Shown: in pieces, positions 46,845-59,545 of the stretch
Layout of the letters: every line of letters starts with the position of its first letter
Numbering within the stretch: the stretch's first letter is position 1
Assembly (NCBI RefSeq): GCF_000275845.1
Contig: NW_006766884.1
Coordinates: 811,739 to 875,738 of the forward strand
DNA from: Dichomitus squalens LYAD-421 SS1
Lineage: Eukaryota; Basidiomycota; Agaricomycetes; Polyporales; Polyporaceae
Direction: 5' to 3'
Length of the DNA: 64,000 nucleotides
Notes under the pieces: model-generated
Database searches by the model: none
Told to the model about the DNA's origin: nothing
The model's input: only the letters and a program-made list of their open reading frames with translations
Translations under genes and position numbers: made by a program

Positions 46845-49800
46845 ATGTCTGTGGCAGTGGCAAGCTCAAGCAATCTGCAGGCGCTCGAAGACGCGTCTCA
46901 GCCAACATCCCGTGCCTCTTCCCCAACGTCCCCGACCTCAGTTCACTTCCAGACTCCTCAGGCCCGCGCCACCGCAAATTATAATGGCTCCTATGCCAAT
47001 ACACCCACGAATGGCTCACACAATCATGCGCTCGAGCCGCCCGCGGGCGTATCATACCCTGAATTCCTGCGATCGTGGACGGACGCGCACGTCGCGCACT
47101 GGCTCTCCGACATAAAGTGCGGGCACCATGCCGCAACTTTCCGAGCGAACGACATCCGCGGCGATGTGCTCCTGGAGCTAGACCAGATGACATTGAAAGA
47201 GATGGGCATGACCAGCATCGGAGACAGATTGCGGATCGTCAATGCAGTTAAGCAGCTCCGGGCCAAGTGCACGTCCAGCGCCGCGCTGTCCTCCCTTACC
47301 AATCGTCCCAGCAAGGCGGATCACAGTCGTACGTCGAGTGTCTCGAGCGATCATGGCGGCTCTTCGCGTGCGAACGGTGCCAGAAGGCTCGAGTCGGGTC
47401 GACCAGCCCCTTTGCACCTCCCGCCGAACGGCAGCTCCCCTGATCTTCCCCGCCTCGTACGAGATGGGCAAGATTCGGCGCGGCTTGGGAGCAATATGCG
47501 CCCGCTGCCGGTGCAGCCCAATAGTGCGACGCAGCACGGGACGCCTACCACAGCCCACAACCGCGCAAACCTTCCCCCTCTGCCTCCTCCTCCACGTGGG
47601 CAGCCTCCTCTTCCTCCCATTGCCCGCACTCCCCGTAATTTCCATCATTCCCCGAATCCGGGCACCCCGAGCACGTCTGGGCGGCGCACGCCCACCCTCC
47701 TGGAGGCCCCGCTGACGCTGCCTCAGGCTGGCTTGCTCACGCCATCCTCTCAGACGCCAACCCCGAATTGGTCTGGCTATGGATTGCCTGCGGACCCGCG
47801 GCAAGGAAATCAGAACCTTCGGACGCCTAACAGTCGATCAACGTCGCCCCTGCCGTTTCCCCCCAGCCAACCGCCTGTACGTAACGCCAGCCGCGCAGCG
47901 TCCGACCTATCACATGCGAGGAGCAGCTCCCAGTCCCAGTCCACGCCGACTAACGACAAGCCGCTGCCCCGCCCGGGGGTGGGCGCGCGCAACCCCCATC
48001 CGTTCGCGAGCTCGCAGCTGCAGCAGTCGATTGCGCTCTCCCCGATCGCGGAGTCGTTCATGACGCAGAGAAGCAACGGCACGATGAATCCCTCTCCGCC
48101 GACGTACAGAGGGCTGAACGTGCCGTACCGCCCTGGCACCCCGTCGCACAATCCCACCCTGGACGATCTGCGCCGGAAACTGATTAAATTCACGATGTCG
48201 GACGAGAGCGTGACGACGACGCTGAACGTCGCGGACTGTAACGGGGGCGTCGAGGTCCTGTCCAAAGCGCTGAAGAAGTTCAATATGTTAGGCACGGACG
48301 GCTCAGAGTCTATTGAGTCCGAGGACGGCGCCCTCAAGATCGATGGGTGGGGCGCTTTCCTGGGTTGGGGACAAGGCGACGCGACCCGTAAGTGTCCTTT
48401 GTCTGACGGTGGCGTAACTCTATACTTTGGCTGACATGCATTACGTTTACTATTCTACAACTCTACAGGAGGCCCCTTGAGCGAAGCAGAACTCATGGCG
48501 ATTATCGCCGCACCGCCGGACGACCCCGCGCGGGAGCGCGGCCTGACTCTGCACAAGGTTGGACGCGTGAAGCGCGTTATCACCCCTCCAACTCCGACGC
48601 CCAACGCGTCTGGCTCGGACGACGAGGATGTGCTCGACAAGGCGCTCGCCGCAGAGCCCCCGGTGTACACGAAGGCGATGAAGCGGGCGAGCTCCGTGAG
48701 CATCCTGAGCGGCCTGGGCGTGAACTTCCCCGACAAAGCGGCCGAGAGCGCGAGCCAGGAGGCCCCGTCGTCGCCGACTTCCGCGCAGAATTCGGCGAGC
48801 CCGACCAAGAGCTTCACGAGCAAGAAGGGCCCGTCCAAGCTGCGCAACTTCTTCGGGCAGCGGCCCCCCAGCGAGCTCATCACGACGCATCTTGCGGAGT
48901 ACTTCCCGTTCACGGAGAAGAAGGTGCTCGAGCGGACCAGGCGGCAGAGCATGATGCGGCAGAGCGGCGTGCCCAATCGGCGCGACAGCATCATATCGTT
49001 CAGGGACATGCCGTCGCAGAGCCGCTTCAGCGTGAGCACGATCGGCTCGCAGAAGGAGCGGTCCCCGCGAGTGTCCATGGCGTCGTCTATGTCCGCGACC
49101 GCGGTGGGCAGGGCGTCGCCGGATCCGTCGTTGCTCAGCGAAGGAAGCACGATGCACGACCCACCGCCTCGCGTGTCTCTGTCGACAGACGACGGGCATT
49201 CCGTCGACCTCTCCACGGGGGATGGCAGCGCGTCCAAGCACATAGGGACCAGCCCGCACCTCTTGCCCCCCGTAGCGTTCCCGTCCGAGTCGTTGTCGGA
49301 GTCGCTGAATCTTTCGGAGAGCCAGAGCTCGAGGCGCTTGTCGAGGCGCATGTCCACCGCGTCCAAGCGGATGAGTTACATCACTGAGCTCAGGAGCAAG
49401 CGCGATCGCTCGGATACTGCGAGTTTGATGACTGTGGACGAGATTACCGCTGAGGTTGAGAGCCGGCAGGAGACTGCGGCGAAGTCCGGAGACTCAGACG
49501 AGTGGACGAAAGTCGATGTTCCTGACGACAAGCAGAGCATCAAGAGTGGGGAAGGAGAGGATGAGGAAGACGAAGACGAGGAAGTAGATGAGGATGAGGA
49601 AGGAGGCGAAACGGTTGCGACAGATGAGGAAGAGGAGACTGGGAAGCCGATCATGTCCACAGGTAAGCATGAATTCCAGTACGGGCAGTGAGACTGCCAG
49701 GTTGACATGATGTGCTTGTCAACGGCAACACAGGCGAGAAGACGATTAAGTGGATCAAGGGTGCCCTCATAGGTGCTGGGTCGTTCGGCAAAGTGTACCT

Positions 49801-50689
49801 TGGCATGGATGCGGCGACAGGTCTGCTCATGGCTGTGAAACAAGTCGAGCTCCCGACCGGTTCTGCTCCGAACGAGGAGCGGAAGAAATCCATGCTCAGC
49901 GCGCTCGAGCGGGAGATTGAGCTGTTGCGCGATCTCCACCATGAGAACATTGTGCAATATCATTGTGAGCAATTTCAGAAGATCAGTTACTTTTGCTCCA
50001 ACTAACTTGGTTTCAGCTTCCTGCATTGACGATGATCATCTCAACATCTTCCTGGAGTACGTTCCCGGTGGCTCCGTCACATCTCTCCTCCGTAACTACG
50101 GCGCGTTCGAGGAGCCGCTTGTGCGCAATTGGGTTCGCCAGATCTTGCTCGGCCTCAACTATCTCCACGAGCGTGATATCATCCACCGAGACATCAAAGG
50201 CGCTAATATGCTTGTCGACAACAAGGGCGGTATCAAGATCTCTGACTTTGGTATCTCGAAGAAGGTAGAGGACAGTAAGTCGATCCCCAGCCTAGTACGT
50301 GTAATCTGAAGGCTCACGATCCCATCTCCGCAGACCTACTCCCGGGTCACCGTGCGCACCGCCCTTCTCTCCAGGGATCAGTCTTTTGGATGGCGCCCGA
50401 AGTGGTGCAGCAGAAGGCTTACACATTCAAGGCGGATATCTGGAGTGTCGGCTGTTTGGTCGTCGAGATGTTGACAGGCGAACACCCATGGCCGCATCTC
50501 TCCCAGATGCAAGCCATCTTCAAGGTTGGCTCCGCTAAGGCGAAGCCCTCTATACCGCCGGACATATCCGCCGAGGCTGTCAACTTCCTGGAGCTCACGT
50601 TCGAGCTCGACCACGAGCTCCGTCCTTCTGCTGCCGACCTCCTCAAGCACCCCTGGATCGCCAATACGCCGGGTCCATTTGGTCAGTAA
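46845..50689 (+). CDS. STE11: STE11-type MAP kinase kinase kinase
   Basis: Five exons: 46845-48387, 48469-49662, 49734-49964, 50017-50274, 50334-50689; 3582 nt, 1193 aa. It acts at the top of the pheromone/filamentation MAPK cascade. Seen: SAM domain about residues 74-140 ([34 protein letters not shown]); a long Ser/Pro-rich linker; a Ras-association-like domain from about 444 ([20 protein letters not shown]); a disordered, acidic stretch ([16 protein letters not shown]); and a C-terminal kinase domain with [35 protein letters not shown] and [13 protein letters not shown]-kinase order is that of Ste11/Byr2/Ubc4. The last ~1.1 kb of the gene plus 3' flank has a decayed inverted copy at 61876-63165. 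Confidence 0.93.
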
Positions 50690-50976
50690 GATCATACATA
50701 CAGTCGTTACTCGTCTCTCGTTGCCCACTTCGTCTTATTTACGAGCACTGACTCGCGACGTTACCTTCGATGCTCTCATCGCATGAGTCCCTTATTTTTA
50801 TATCTAGTAGCACATCTAGTCATCCCGGGATATCAATATCTGTACTCTTCCACGACAGCCAGCATATGCTTTGTAACGGTCGAGCTATGGAATGTGTTCA
50901 TCTTTTGTTGTTACATCAATCGTCATCGTTTCTCTTCCGTTTACCGCCTGGCTTCGCGCCTGGGCCCCAATTCGGT
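49600..50976 (+). repeat. Inversion-breakpoint duplicate 'a' (intact STE11 side)
   Basis: Covers the STE11 kinase region, its 3' flank and the tail of a TRM1 gene in antisense. Its inverted partner is 61876-63165. Borders are by eye, within some 10-20 bp. Confidence 0.85.
50916..50976 (-). pseudogene. Remnant of the TRM1 C-terminus
   Basis: On the minus strand this encodes [18 protein letters not shown] and a stop, nearly the same as the end of the intact TRM1 at 61936 ([18 protein letters not shown]). No other part of TRM1 is here. It lies tail-to-tail with STE11, as TRM1 must have done before the inversion. Confidence 0.88.
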
Positions 50977-50983
50977 AAGTTGA

Positions 50984-51672
50984 TGTTGCATTGCCATGAA
51001 TGGTCGATATTCAGGCATATTTGTAGGGAACCGGCGAGCTGCCCGTCCAAGTTCCTCCCTTGACACCTCCTTTTGTGCCAGTTATAGCAAGTCTTTTCCT
51101 GTGATATCGTCTCTCGAACTGGGTCAGAGACAGTACCTCGTCTCGTATGGTGCATCTGCGGTAGTGCCATGAGTGTATGTTAATGGGAAACACTATTCCG
51201 GGCGATGTGCTGCTTCTCGGCCAGAATATCCTGACCGAACTATCAGAGCGCGTGGGCATTGCAGTAGTCCCGAGGGCCACTGTACATAAAGCGCCGCTCC
51301 TTTCTTGTCGAATGGTCACTTCTTCGTGCATGCTCTGCTGCGCCGAGGATGATGGGTTGGGTACGAGCAAGTGATCGCGATTTGCCCGAGCGCCTACTCT
51401 GGAAAGCTCGTTCTCGGGACTGGAGTAGACGATTCGCGCGTGTACGTTTGCGTCCACCTAGACTCCAACGCTGTCTTCACACCCTACTGCCTGCTGAGAC
51501 GACCTGCCACGTTTTGTTCACTGCCTTCACGACTATTTGCAAGACCTTTTCAAGGCGATTACAACTCGTATGACACCTACGGCCAACACAACGCTACTGG
51601 ACAACCTCAAGTCACCTCGGAGCGCTACTTCGCAAATATACTCCCCATCTATCCGGTCAACACGTCTCTCAG
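50984..51672 (+). repeat. Inversion-breakpoint duplicate 'b' (intact transporter side)
   Basis: Holds the promoter and first ~34 codons of the amino-acid transporter. The inverted partner is about 63166-63826. Shared landmarks are GATATTCAGGC, CTTGACACCTCCTT and CTATCCGGTCAA. Confidence 0.85.
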
Positions 51673-54001
51673 AGGACTCTGATGACTCGCTACGTGACTT
51701 GGAGTTATCCGAGGGGCCACTGTTGGCAGAAACCTCGAGACCGTTTCGTGGGCGGTCATACTCTGTCACCGGCTTCGACTTTCAGCACGATCTTCTGCCT
51801 CTGAGCGCGAGCGTGAGCGAACCCGAAGACGTGCACTTGGAGTCGAACGAAAAACGATTAGGACTGGTTAATGGTGCGTGTTTTCCTTACAGGAGCTCGG
51901 CACGCCGCCTGAAGAAATTGGATCTCTGGAAGGGATTGCCCTCATTGTGGGTCTTCAAATTGGTTCGGGAATCTTGTGAGTCTCTTCAGTTCGCGGGCTC
52001 TCTCTTTGTACTTCCGCTAAGTCATCCGGGTAAGTTCTTCGCCTGGAGTGGTATTGGCAAATACCCAGAGTGTCGGGGCGAGTCTGCTGGTCTGGTTCGC
52101 CGCCGGAATTCTAGCTTGGACAGGCGCAAGTAGCTTCGCCGAGCTGGGGTCCTCTATACCCGTCAACGGAGGCGCGCAGGCGTATCTCCAATATTCCTAC
52201 GGACCCCTTGTGTCGTATCTATTCGCATGGACAGCAATATCAGCCCTCAAACCAGGTACGCGAACAAACGTCTTCGGACACACGAGCACCTGTGACCTAA
52301 CGCGGTTCTCCTGGTGCAGGCGGCAACGCCGTAATAAGCCTAATTTTCTCAGAATACCTTAATCGACTCTTCTGGCACACTACCCGCGCTGATGTATCGC
52401 CAGATGATATTCCCCAGTGGGCCATCAAACTCACTGCCGTCGCGGCAGTCTTGGTGGTGTCCATCATCTGCGTGGCTACGCCTACCCTCGGCTCCCGCGC
52501 TGCCGTAGTATTCACAACAGTCAAGGTGAGTTCTCCCCAAATATACAGACTTGTCCCAAGACGTTGACGGTCTCTAGATCATCGCTTTGGTGTGTACGAG
52601 CTGCCAATTCTCCGGTACAATTCGAATTAACAGCACCATCCACATGAAACAAACAATGGCTAGACCTCCATCACTGTGCTCGGCCTTGTGCAACTGGCCC
52701 GCGGAAAGGCTTCTACCTCCTTGACTGAACCACCCTTCGAACAGTCGAGCACTAGTCCATCGGCGTACGCTTTGGCACTCTACTCTAGCTTGTGGGCCTT
52801 TGATGGCTGGGACCAGGCCAACTACGTCGGAGGCGAGATGAAGCGCCCCGAGAAGAACATCCCTCGTGCCATTCATTCCAGCATGGCAATGGTCATGGTA
52901 TGTACCCATGGCACGATAGGTGGACTATGACTTCAGCTTGTTTTAGGCGCTCTTCATCCTCGCGAATATTGCATACTTCGCCGTGCTCGACAAGGTAGGT
53001 TGTCTCGATCTGGCACCAGTTCTTTATACTAGGAGCTCATTCGGTTATGTAGAGGACAGTGAGCCTCAGTAACACGGTCGCGCTCGATTTTGGGCGCGCT
53101 CTGTTTGGTCCGGTCGGCGGTGCGGTGTTCGCGGCCATGGTGGCGTTCTCGTGCTTCGGCGCGTTGAACGGTAAGGAGGCAGTGTCACGCCGGCAATATG
53201 CACATACTCATTCGCTGTCGCACAGGGAGCTCGTTCACGACTGCACGCCTGATATACGTCGCCGGAAAGGAAGGCTACCTTCCTGCGCTCTTCGGTCGCC
53301 ATAACTCCACGCTCAAGACACCTCTCAACGCGATGTGTTTACAAGCAGGACTCACGATCGCGTTCATTTTGATCGGAGGCGGATTCCGCTCCTTGATCAA
53401 CTTCGCGGTGGTTGCTTCATGGGCATTCTACTTCTTGACAGTAGGTGGCTTGCAGGATGCCGAGTGCTGCCCGCTCACTGCCATCGATCGGTGTAGGTGC
53501 TAGGGCTTGTCATCTTGCGCGTCAAGGAGCCAATGCTAGAAAGACCTTATAAGACATGGATCATTACACCACTGGTCTTTTGCGCGGTGCGTGCTGCGAT
53601 CGGCCTGTATACTGTTTCATACGACTGATCAGCGTTGCAGGTCTGCCTATTCCTGCTCTGCATGCCTGTCGTTGCTGCGCCGCTCGAGGCTATGGCTGTT
53701 CTTGGTAAGCATCGGACTATTAGCTCTGCTTATTCATTCACAACTCACGCTGCCGCTAGCATTCGTACTTGCTGGCATACCTGTGTACTACATTACACAA
53801 CGACAAGATGGTCAGCCGACAGCTGTTCAAGGTAAATCCTCGCAGGAATCGCGTACGGATTCAGCGGAGCTGATTCAACACGTAGCCTTCTTCTCGAATC
53901 TCCTAGCGCGGATACGTGGTAGGCCAGATACGAGTTCCGGGTGGCAAGCTGTTGCGACAGAAGGAGATGAGCAGCTGGAGATGCGGACACCTGCCCGATG
54001 A
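51570..54001 (+). CDS. L-type (LAT-family) amino-acid transporter, APC superfamily
   Basis: Twelve exons: 51570-51873, 51933-51975, 52035-52255, 52320-52525, 52578-52589, 52664-52897, 52947-52994, 53053-53170, 53226-53440, 53497-53586, 53641-53704, 53760-54001; 1797 nt, 598 aa. It has a long cytosolic N-terminus and then about 12 membrane helices. Signatures are GLQIGSGIFSSPGVVLANTQ in TM1, WAFDGWDQANYVGGEMKRPE in the TM6 region, and FGALNGSSFTTARLIYVAGK. Basidiomycete LATs import neutral amino acids, methionine included. Intron 1 (51874-51932) ends in an AAG acceptor; a nearer TACAG gives only a 19-nt intron and was rejected because it breaks the VNG/IALIVGLQIGSG frame. Exon 5 is only 12 nt. 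Confidence 0.92.
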
Positions 54002-54449
54002 CAGTTCCGTCCCACATAGATCCATTACACTTGTTGCACGCATCCAGGGGAGATGTACAAGTTTCTACTTATAGCGAAGACGTTTAGAGTACGCCGCAGT
54101 CAAGACCTAGGCCGGCCTATACACATGTCCGAAGTTTCACAGGTGTCTGGATGACTGAAGCAGAGCACTGTGAGACGGTATGCTGACTGAGCGTTGCTGT
54201 GAAAGTGTGTCGACTTAGCTACCGCGGACCGCCGGCACTTCCCGTCCGTAGCAGTCTGTCGTGGCCTTTGCGCGATTGGTCACGATGGGCGCGCCTTCGC
54301 CGCGATAAATAGGAATAGCACTCGTTGCGTTCCAGTTCCAATCCATCGCCCATCTGCCTGCTAGCCCTCCCTTCCTACACTCGCCTCCGACCCAGACGTA
54401 TCCCGTATTATCACCGCTTCCCTACAGGAGAACCGCCCCACTTACCGCC
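54002..54449. promoter_or_regulatory. Intergenic region, transporter / ATX1
   Basis: 448 bp between same-strand genes. An AT box (GATAAATAGG, about 54304) lies 140 bp before the ATX1 start. No other motif seen. Confidence 0.4.
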
Positions 54450-54961
54450 ATGGTGCGTAGCCGCTCGTCTATTCCTATTCATGATGAGGGGAAGTGGTCT
54501 GACGGACAGCGGCTTGACGGCACAGTCTGAGCACACCTACAAGTTCAACGTGAAGGTGATGATGCAACGCCATCAGCATTACAAGAGCGACCGAGGAGAG
54601 CTGACCGAGCGAGCGTCCCCCGTCCTTCCCAGATGACCTGCAGCGGCTGCTCAGGTGCCGTTGATCGCGTACTGAAGAAGACCGAAGGTGCGCACAGAAC
54701 TCTTCTTGGCGACCGTGCCCAGACGCTGCTCGGAGGCTGACCGAGACCTGTTCCATTTGTGCTGGGCGGTACATGCAGGCGTGTCTTCGTACGACATCAG
54801 CCTGGAGAAGCAGGAGGTCATCGTGAAGGGGACGATCCCGTACGACGACCTGCACGCGAAGATCGCGAAGACGGGCAAGGAGGTGCGTACTGCTGTGCTC
54901 TTCTCTGCGAGGCGGCAGCTGATGGCGGTTCCAGGTCATCTCCGGCACGACTGTCGAGTAA
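54450..54961 (+). CDS. ATX1: Copper chaperone ATX1
   Basis: Five exons: 54450-54452, 54526-54555, 54633-54687, 54779-54882, 54935-54961; 219 nt, 72 aa. ATX1 carries Cu(I) in the cytosol to the CCC2 P-type ATPase of the Golgi, which loads multicopper oxidases used for iron uptake. Seen: an HMA fold with copper-binding MTCSGCSG (MXCXXC), AVDRVLKKTEGVSSYDISLE, EVIVKGTIPYDDLHAKIAKTG with the conserved Lys-Thr-Gly loop, ending VISGTTVE. The length matches yeast Atx1. Exon 1 is the ATG alone: reading on past it meets a stop, while splicing gives the family N-terminus SEHTYKFNVK. Its neighbour, a ferric reductase, fits the same metal pathway. Confidence 0.93.
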
Positions 54962-55800
54962 GCGCATGGGAGTTGATTGACTTGGAAGGGTACATCGCAT
55001 TACTGGAAGCAGTAGACGCGTTCTGTTGTAGAAGATAAACCTGTTCTGATTTGGATTGTACGAGACGTGATGGTATCCTTTGCTTGAGTGTATGGACAGT
55101 GCGGCGATGCGTCGTCTACGCTGCGGTCTATGGCAGCCGGCGGAGATGCCAGTTCGACAGTCTAGGTCGACATGCCAGCTTGAATATGGCTCGATGCGCA
55201 ACAGACCGGGGGCCGCTGCATTTGAGTTGGTGTCGTCGGTGGCGGCTACCTTTAGGCGACGCTTGCGAGCTTGTGGCAGATAATTCCTGAGGCTCGGGAT
55301 GTTGTGCCGGAGCGGCAGAGATCGCGATTGTAGGAGGTGACGGCACGGATGCTGCTGCGAGTGGCCGGACAGCGGGCTGTCAATGCCGGAGACCGCGCCA
55401 ACTCGAGAACACCTCCTCGGTCTCTTCTTTCTTCCCCCCCTCCCAGGTCCTATACCCGTTCCAAGACGCTGTATCATGCACCATCTTGCCTCTCCCCACC
55501 ACACTTACGTACCATAAATTTCGCCCTGCGCGCGACCCGCGATACAGCAACGCACCCTCTCCCACAAGCCGCCTAGAGCACTCCAGATTGTTGCGCGCGG
55601 CCTCCGAGCCAAGACTTATTCCCGGTACCTAGACCGCACGACAACGCATTTAGATTTGAGTTCGATATACCTGGACTCTCCCTGTCTCGGTAGTCCTTAA
55701 AATCCCTTGGAGGATCGTCCGGTAAGTCCCTTCTAACTTCCCCAAGCCCACACACCCGCACACTCATTTATCGGTTCTGTAACCAGGGCTCTGTCGCCCC
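54962..55800. promoter_or_regulatory. Intergenic region ATX1 / ferric reductase
   Basis: 839 bp between two same-strand genes. Pyrimidine-rich sequence from 55420 on is probably the promoter and 5' UTR of the reductase. No GATA-site cluster or other iron motif was recognised with confidence. Confidence 0.4.
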
Positions 55801-58800
55801 ATGGCATCCACCGCTTCCTCGCGGCCCGCCAATCCCACCTCTCCTTCCTACTCAGATGACCTCGAGTTCGTAACTGCTTATCTTACCGTCCACGCTCTCA
55901 GCGACGCCAGTCATGTGTACGCATATCTGCTTTGGATAGCCCTAGGCTCCCTCCTCCTCTTCTGGTCAACCTTCCATCATCTCCATCTTCGCGGAGGCTA
56001 TCTGGGCGCCCTCTGGTCCAAATGGGCATTGCGACGGCGAACCTGGAGGAAGAAGCACAGTCTCGCCGTCGCGAAAGCGAAGGGTCAGCCCCATCGACAA
56101 CCTTACTCCTTCCCCTCCAACGCGCAGATATTCACCGTTTGCCTCGTTGCTATCTGTACTCTTGTGGTCTCTTTCGTCGGCCCTGACAACCTCGCTCCCG
56201 GCTCCTACTTGTGGACTTTGAGCAAATATCCTCATGCTACTACCTCCGGCTTTGCCAAGCGCGAGTACACTATGGACCAGTTCATGCAGTTCCAGCCTCA
56301 GTACACTATCCCTAAGGCCTGGTGGACCATGGGTGATCGTACTGGTATGATCGCGTTTGCGCTTTTCCCCCTCTGTGTCCTCTTCGCCTTGAAGTCCCCT
56401 CCCTTCGCTATACTCTCCATGTCCCTCACCGTCCAGGTGTTCTGCGACAAGCTGATGTTACTCCACAAGTGGACGGCTCTGCTTATTTATCTTCTCACTG
56501 TCCTTCATGTCGCTTTCTGGAGCGTACAACTATTCATAGACCATCGTAACGGGAAGATTGCGTATTTCTACGCATGGCAATATGAGAAATTCCTTTTCGC
56601 CTGGATCGTAAGTCTGTCTTAACGTCTTGCATGATTAGCTTGTTGATACTCATTGCAATGGTCGTCAGGCATTTGGTTGCATGACCCTGGTCTTCTTGCT
56701 TTCCATCGGGCCCTTTAGGAAGAGGCACTATGAGGCGTTCTGGTTCCTACACATCCTCTTCGTCCCCCTCACCATTGTTATGGCCGCATTGCATCATCCT
56801 CCGGTATGGTGGTGGTGTTGGGCCGCCTTGGCTCTCTGGGTCGGGGAGCGCACATGGCGGTTTACGTGGTGGCTCTACACAAATGGTTTCGTCGGAGCGA
56901 AATCTGCAGCCCCCTCAAGCAAGCTTCGGAAGGCCCAGTCTCAAGACAAGGATCCTGCTCCTGGGCAGCCACCGAAAGTGGAGGGCGGTTATCCCTACCC
57001 GCCCACCCTCCCGTCGTCCGCACCAGGACTCGACCAGTATCCCCCAATCGTTCAGCTTCCTGGCGTTGGACTGTCTCTTCCGACGGATTACGTTCCCCCT
57101 CCCGGTTTCGCCCACGCGGAACTTCTCCCTGGGCGCACCGTCCGCCTACGCATCGTAACGCCCGGATACCTGACCTGGGCACCTGGCCAGCACTTTCTCA
57201 TTTCCGTCCTGGCCGTAACACGCTTCACGACGCACCCGTTCACTACGGCGTCCATCTGTGACGAACAGAACCAGTATGACGACGGCCGCGTGCTCGTCTT
57301 CATCATCCGGGCGAAGAACGGGTGGACGAAGGACCTCTGGGACACCATCGCGATGATGCACGCGCGGGGGCAGCAGTGTCTACGGGAGGAGCATGTGCCG
57401 CGCTGCGAGATGCCGGAGCGCGGGGTGCTGCTGCGCGCATGCGTCGACGGGCCGTTCGGGTCGTCCGCGCGCGCGTCGTGGGGAGAGTACTCGTCGGTGG
57501 TGATCGTGGCTGGCGGGTCGGGGGTGAGCTATGCGCTCTCGATCCTGCAGTACATCTGCCTGTGCATGGCCGGGCGCGATGGGCGGTTCCTGGGAGGGAG
57601 GAAGGGTGGCTTCGGGCAACCTGGGTATAAGACGAGCCGGGTGCGGTTTCTCTGGCTTATCCGCGAGTTCGGTGAGTGTCCGATCTTGAACATCCATATA
57701 CCGCTCGGAGAGGTTTCATGGCTAAATGATATGCCGTATGCTCAGGCCATATCCAGTGGTGCGCACCTACTCTTCGGAGATGTCTGGACATGATCTCGCC
57801 TTCGGAGCTGCAGATCGACATTTTCGTGACGAACGTCAAGCCTGTGCCGCAGCCGAACCTTGCGACGACGCCCTCCCGTATCTCGTTTGCTCTTCTGCCC
57901 CACAAGCAGGAGTTAGAGCCACCGCGGCCCGAATTCGCTCGCCCCAAGTCGATCTCGTCTCTCTCATCGGACGAGAGCGGCGAGGACAGCGACGTTGACC
58001 TGAGCTACTACACCGGCTTCGTACAAGACGAGGGCGAGCTTGGGCACGAAGAGCACGTGCTCGACCTGACGAACTTCGAGGGTGACAACGACGCAGCCAT
58101 GCCCGGGGAGGCTCAGTTCAACCTCTCGATCAAGAACGAGGGCAGATCGCGTCGGTTCCTCTCGCGGAGAGCGTCGACCGCGCTCCAGGCGAAGGAGCAG
58201 CTCACGCAACGCGCATCACAGTTGGACTTCGAGGGCCCTAGTCATTCCTCGGTCCAGCTCGTGAGGAAGCCACATCCTATCCCGCCCATCGACACGAGCC
58301 TACCGCCTCCTGTCCGTGTTAGCGTGGGCAGCCCAGGGTCGAGAGCGTCTAGCAGCAGCGACTTAGGAACACGGCGCCCCGAGAGCCAGAGTACGGACGG
58401 ACGACATGACAGCTACTCGAGCCAGACGAGCCTGCGGAAGACGCCGACGAGCGCGGCGCCCCTCGTTGGGGGCAGTATGCAGACCCAGCTGCCCCCGATC
58501 CAGACGCGCAACCTCACAGGCGCCCCTGGGCGGAAACGCTTCTCACACCTCTCGACGCTCTCGGAGCGCACGGACCTGCTCCCTACCCCTACTACCTCGG
58601 TGACTCCCCGCTCAACGTCGAGGCTGAGCCAGTGGACGGACACGGACAGCTTCGCGGCGCTCGTGCCGCGGGGGGAGGTGGAGAGCGTGCGGGAGCAGCT
58701 GCGGCTGAACTTGGACGAGCAGGAGGCGGAGGACGTTGGGATCGTGGCGGAGCATGCGAGGCCGGGGAAGCCGAAGTTGGAGCGGATACTGGCAGACGAG

Positions 58801-59039
58801 GTCGAGCGGGCGAAGGGCGCGATCGCTGTCGCATGTGAGTGTCCTGTTGTGTCCTTCCTGGAGCGTGGCTCGTTGGGCTGTGAGCTGACTGGAGTGTGGG
58901 CGACGACGCAGGTTGTGGTCCGACGTCTCTGGATGCTATGATTCGCAAGATCGTCGCAGCTCAAATCGACCCTCAGAAGGTCAAGCGGGGCGACATGCGA
59001 GGCTCGATTGCGCTTTTCTCGGAGGAGTTCTCGTATTGA
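55801..59039 (+). CDS. Ferric/cupric reductase, transmembrane flavocytochrome (FRE family)
   Basis: Four exons: 55801-56607, 56669-57671, 57746-58834, 58912-59039; 3027 nt, 1008 aa. It moves electrons from NADPH through FAD and two hemes to external Fe3+ or Cu2+. Seen: N-terminal membrane helices; the ferric-reductase domain with heme-type His in LHKWTALLIYLLTVLHV and HYEAFWFLHILFVPL; the FAD motif HPFTTASI near residue 457; the NADPH motif VAGGSGVSYALSIL near 549; and the C-terminal CGPTSLDAMIRKI with the nicotinamide-binding Cys-Gly. A ~330-residue low-complexity insert (about 635-965) separates the last two parts of the NADPH domain. The protein ends FSEEFSY, where an aromatic end is usual. 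Confidence 0.92.
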
Positions 59040-59545
59040 ACGACTTCGTCTTGGACTCTTCGCCTGCTTCATCACTTTCCTTCTGCTCTAGAACTATCAT
59101 ACGCGTTGCGAGGCGTCTTACCATCTCGCCATCGTTCGTAGTTGGACACCTGAACACTTTCACGGATCGCATCTACCATTTGGACGGCTTGTTCTGCATC
59201 GTCGTACGTACATTATCACTCGCACAACACAACACTGTATTTCTATCATTGTTATCCTCCGTACTCTGTTTCGATCTGTTAATGGCATCGCTTGACAAAG
59301 ACTGCATGGAGTTTCACTGGTTCACTGCCGCAACTAGCAGCACAAGTGTCCGGCAAGCCGGGTAGATTCAAACGGGCGTCTCCAAGCGAAGACATCATCG
59401 AGAGCGCTCGTGAGTCGACTTGCGCGGAGTCGATGCTGCACCAGTCTCTGCGAAACTGTTCACTCTTGCTAGGCTCCACATCCTAAGGCCTTCGTGCCGC
59501 AATTGTACCATAGCACCGCACAGTGTCCGTATACTGTTCCGGAAG
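59040..59545. promoter_or_regulatory. Intergenic region ferric reductase / TRM1
   Basis: 506 bp between same-strand genes. No gene or repeat is seen. Confidence 0.4.
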
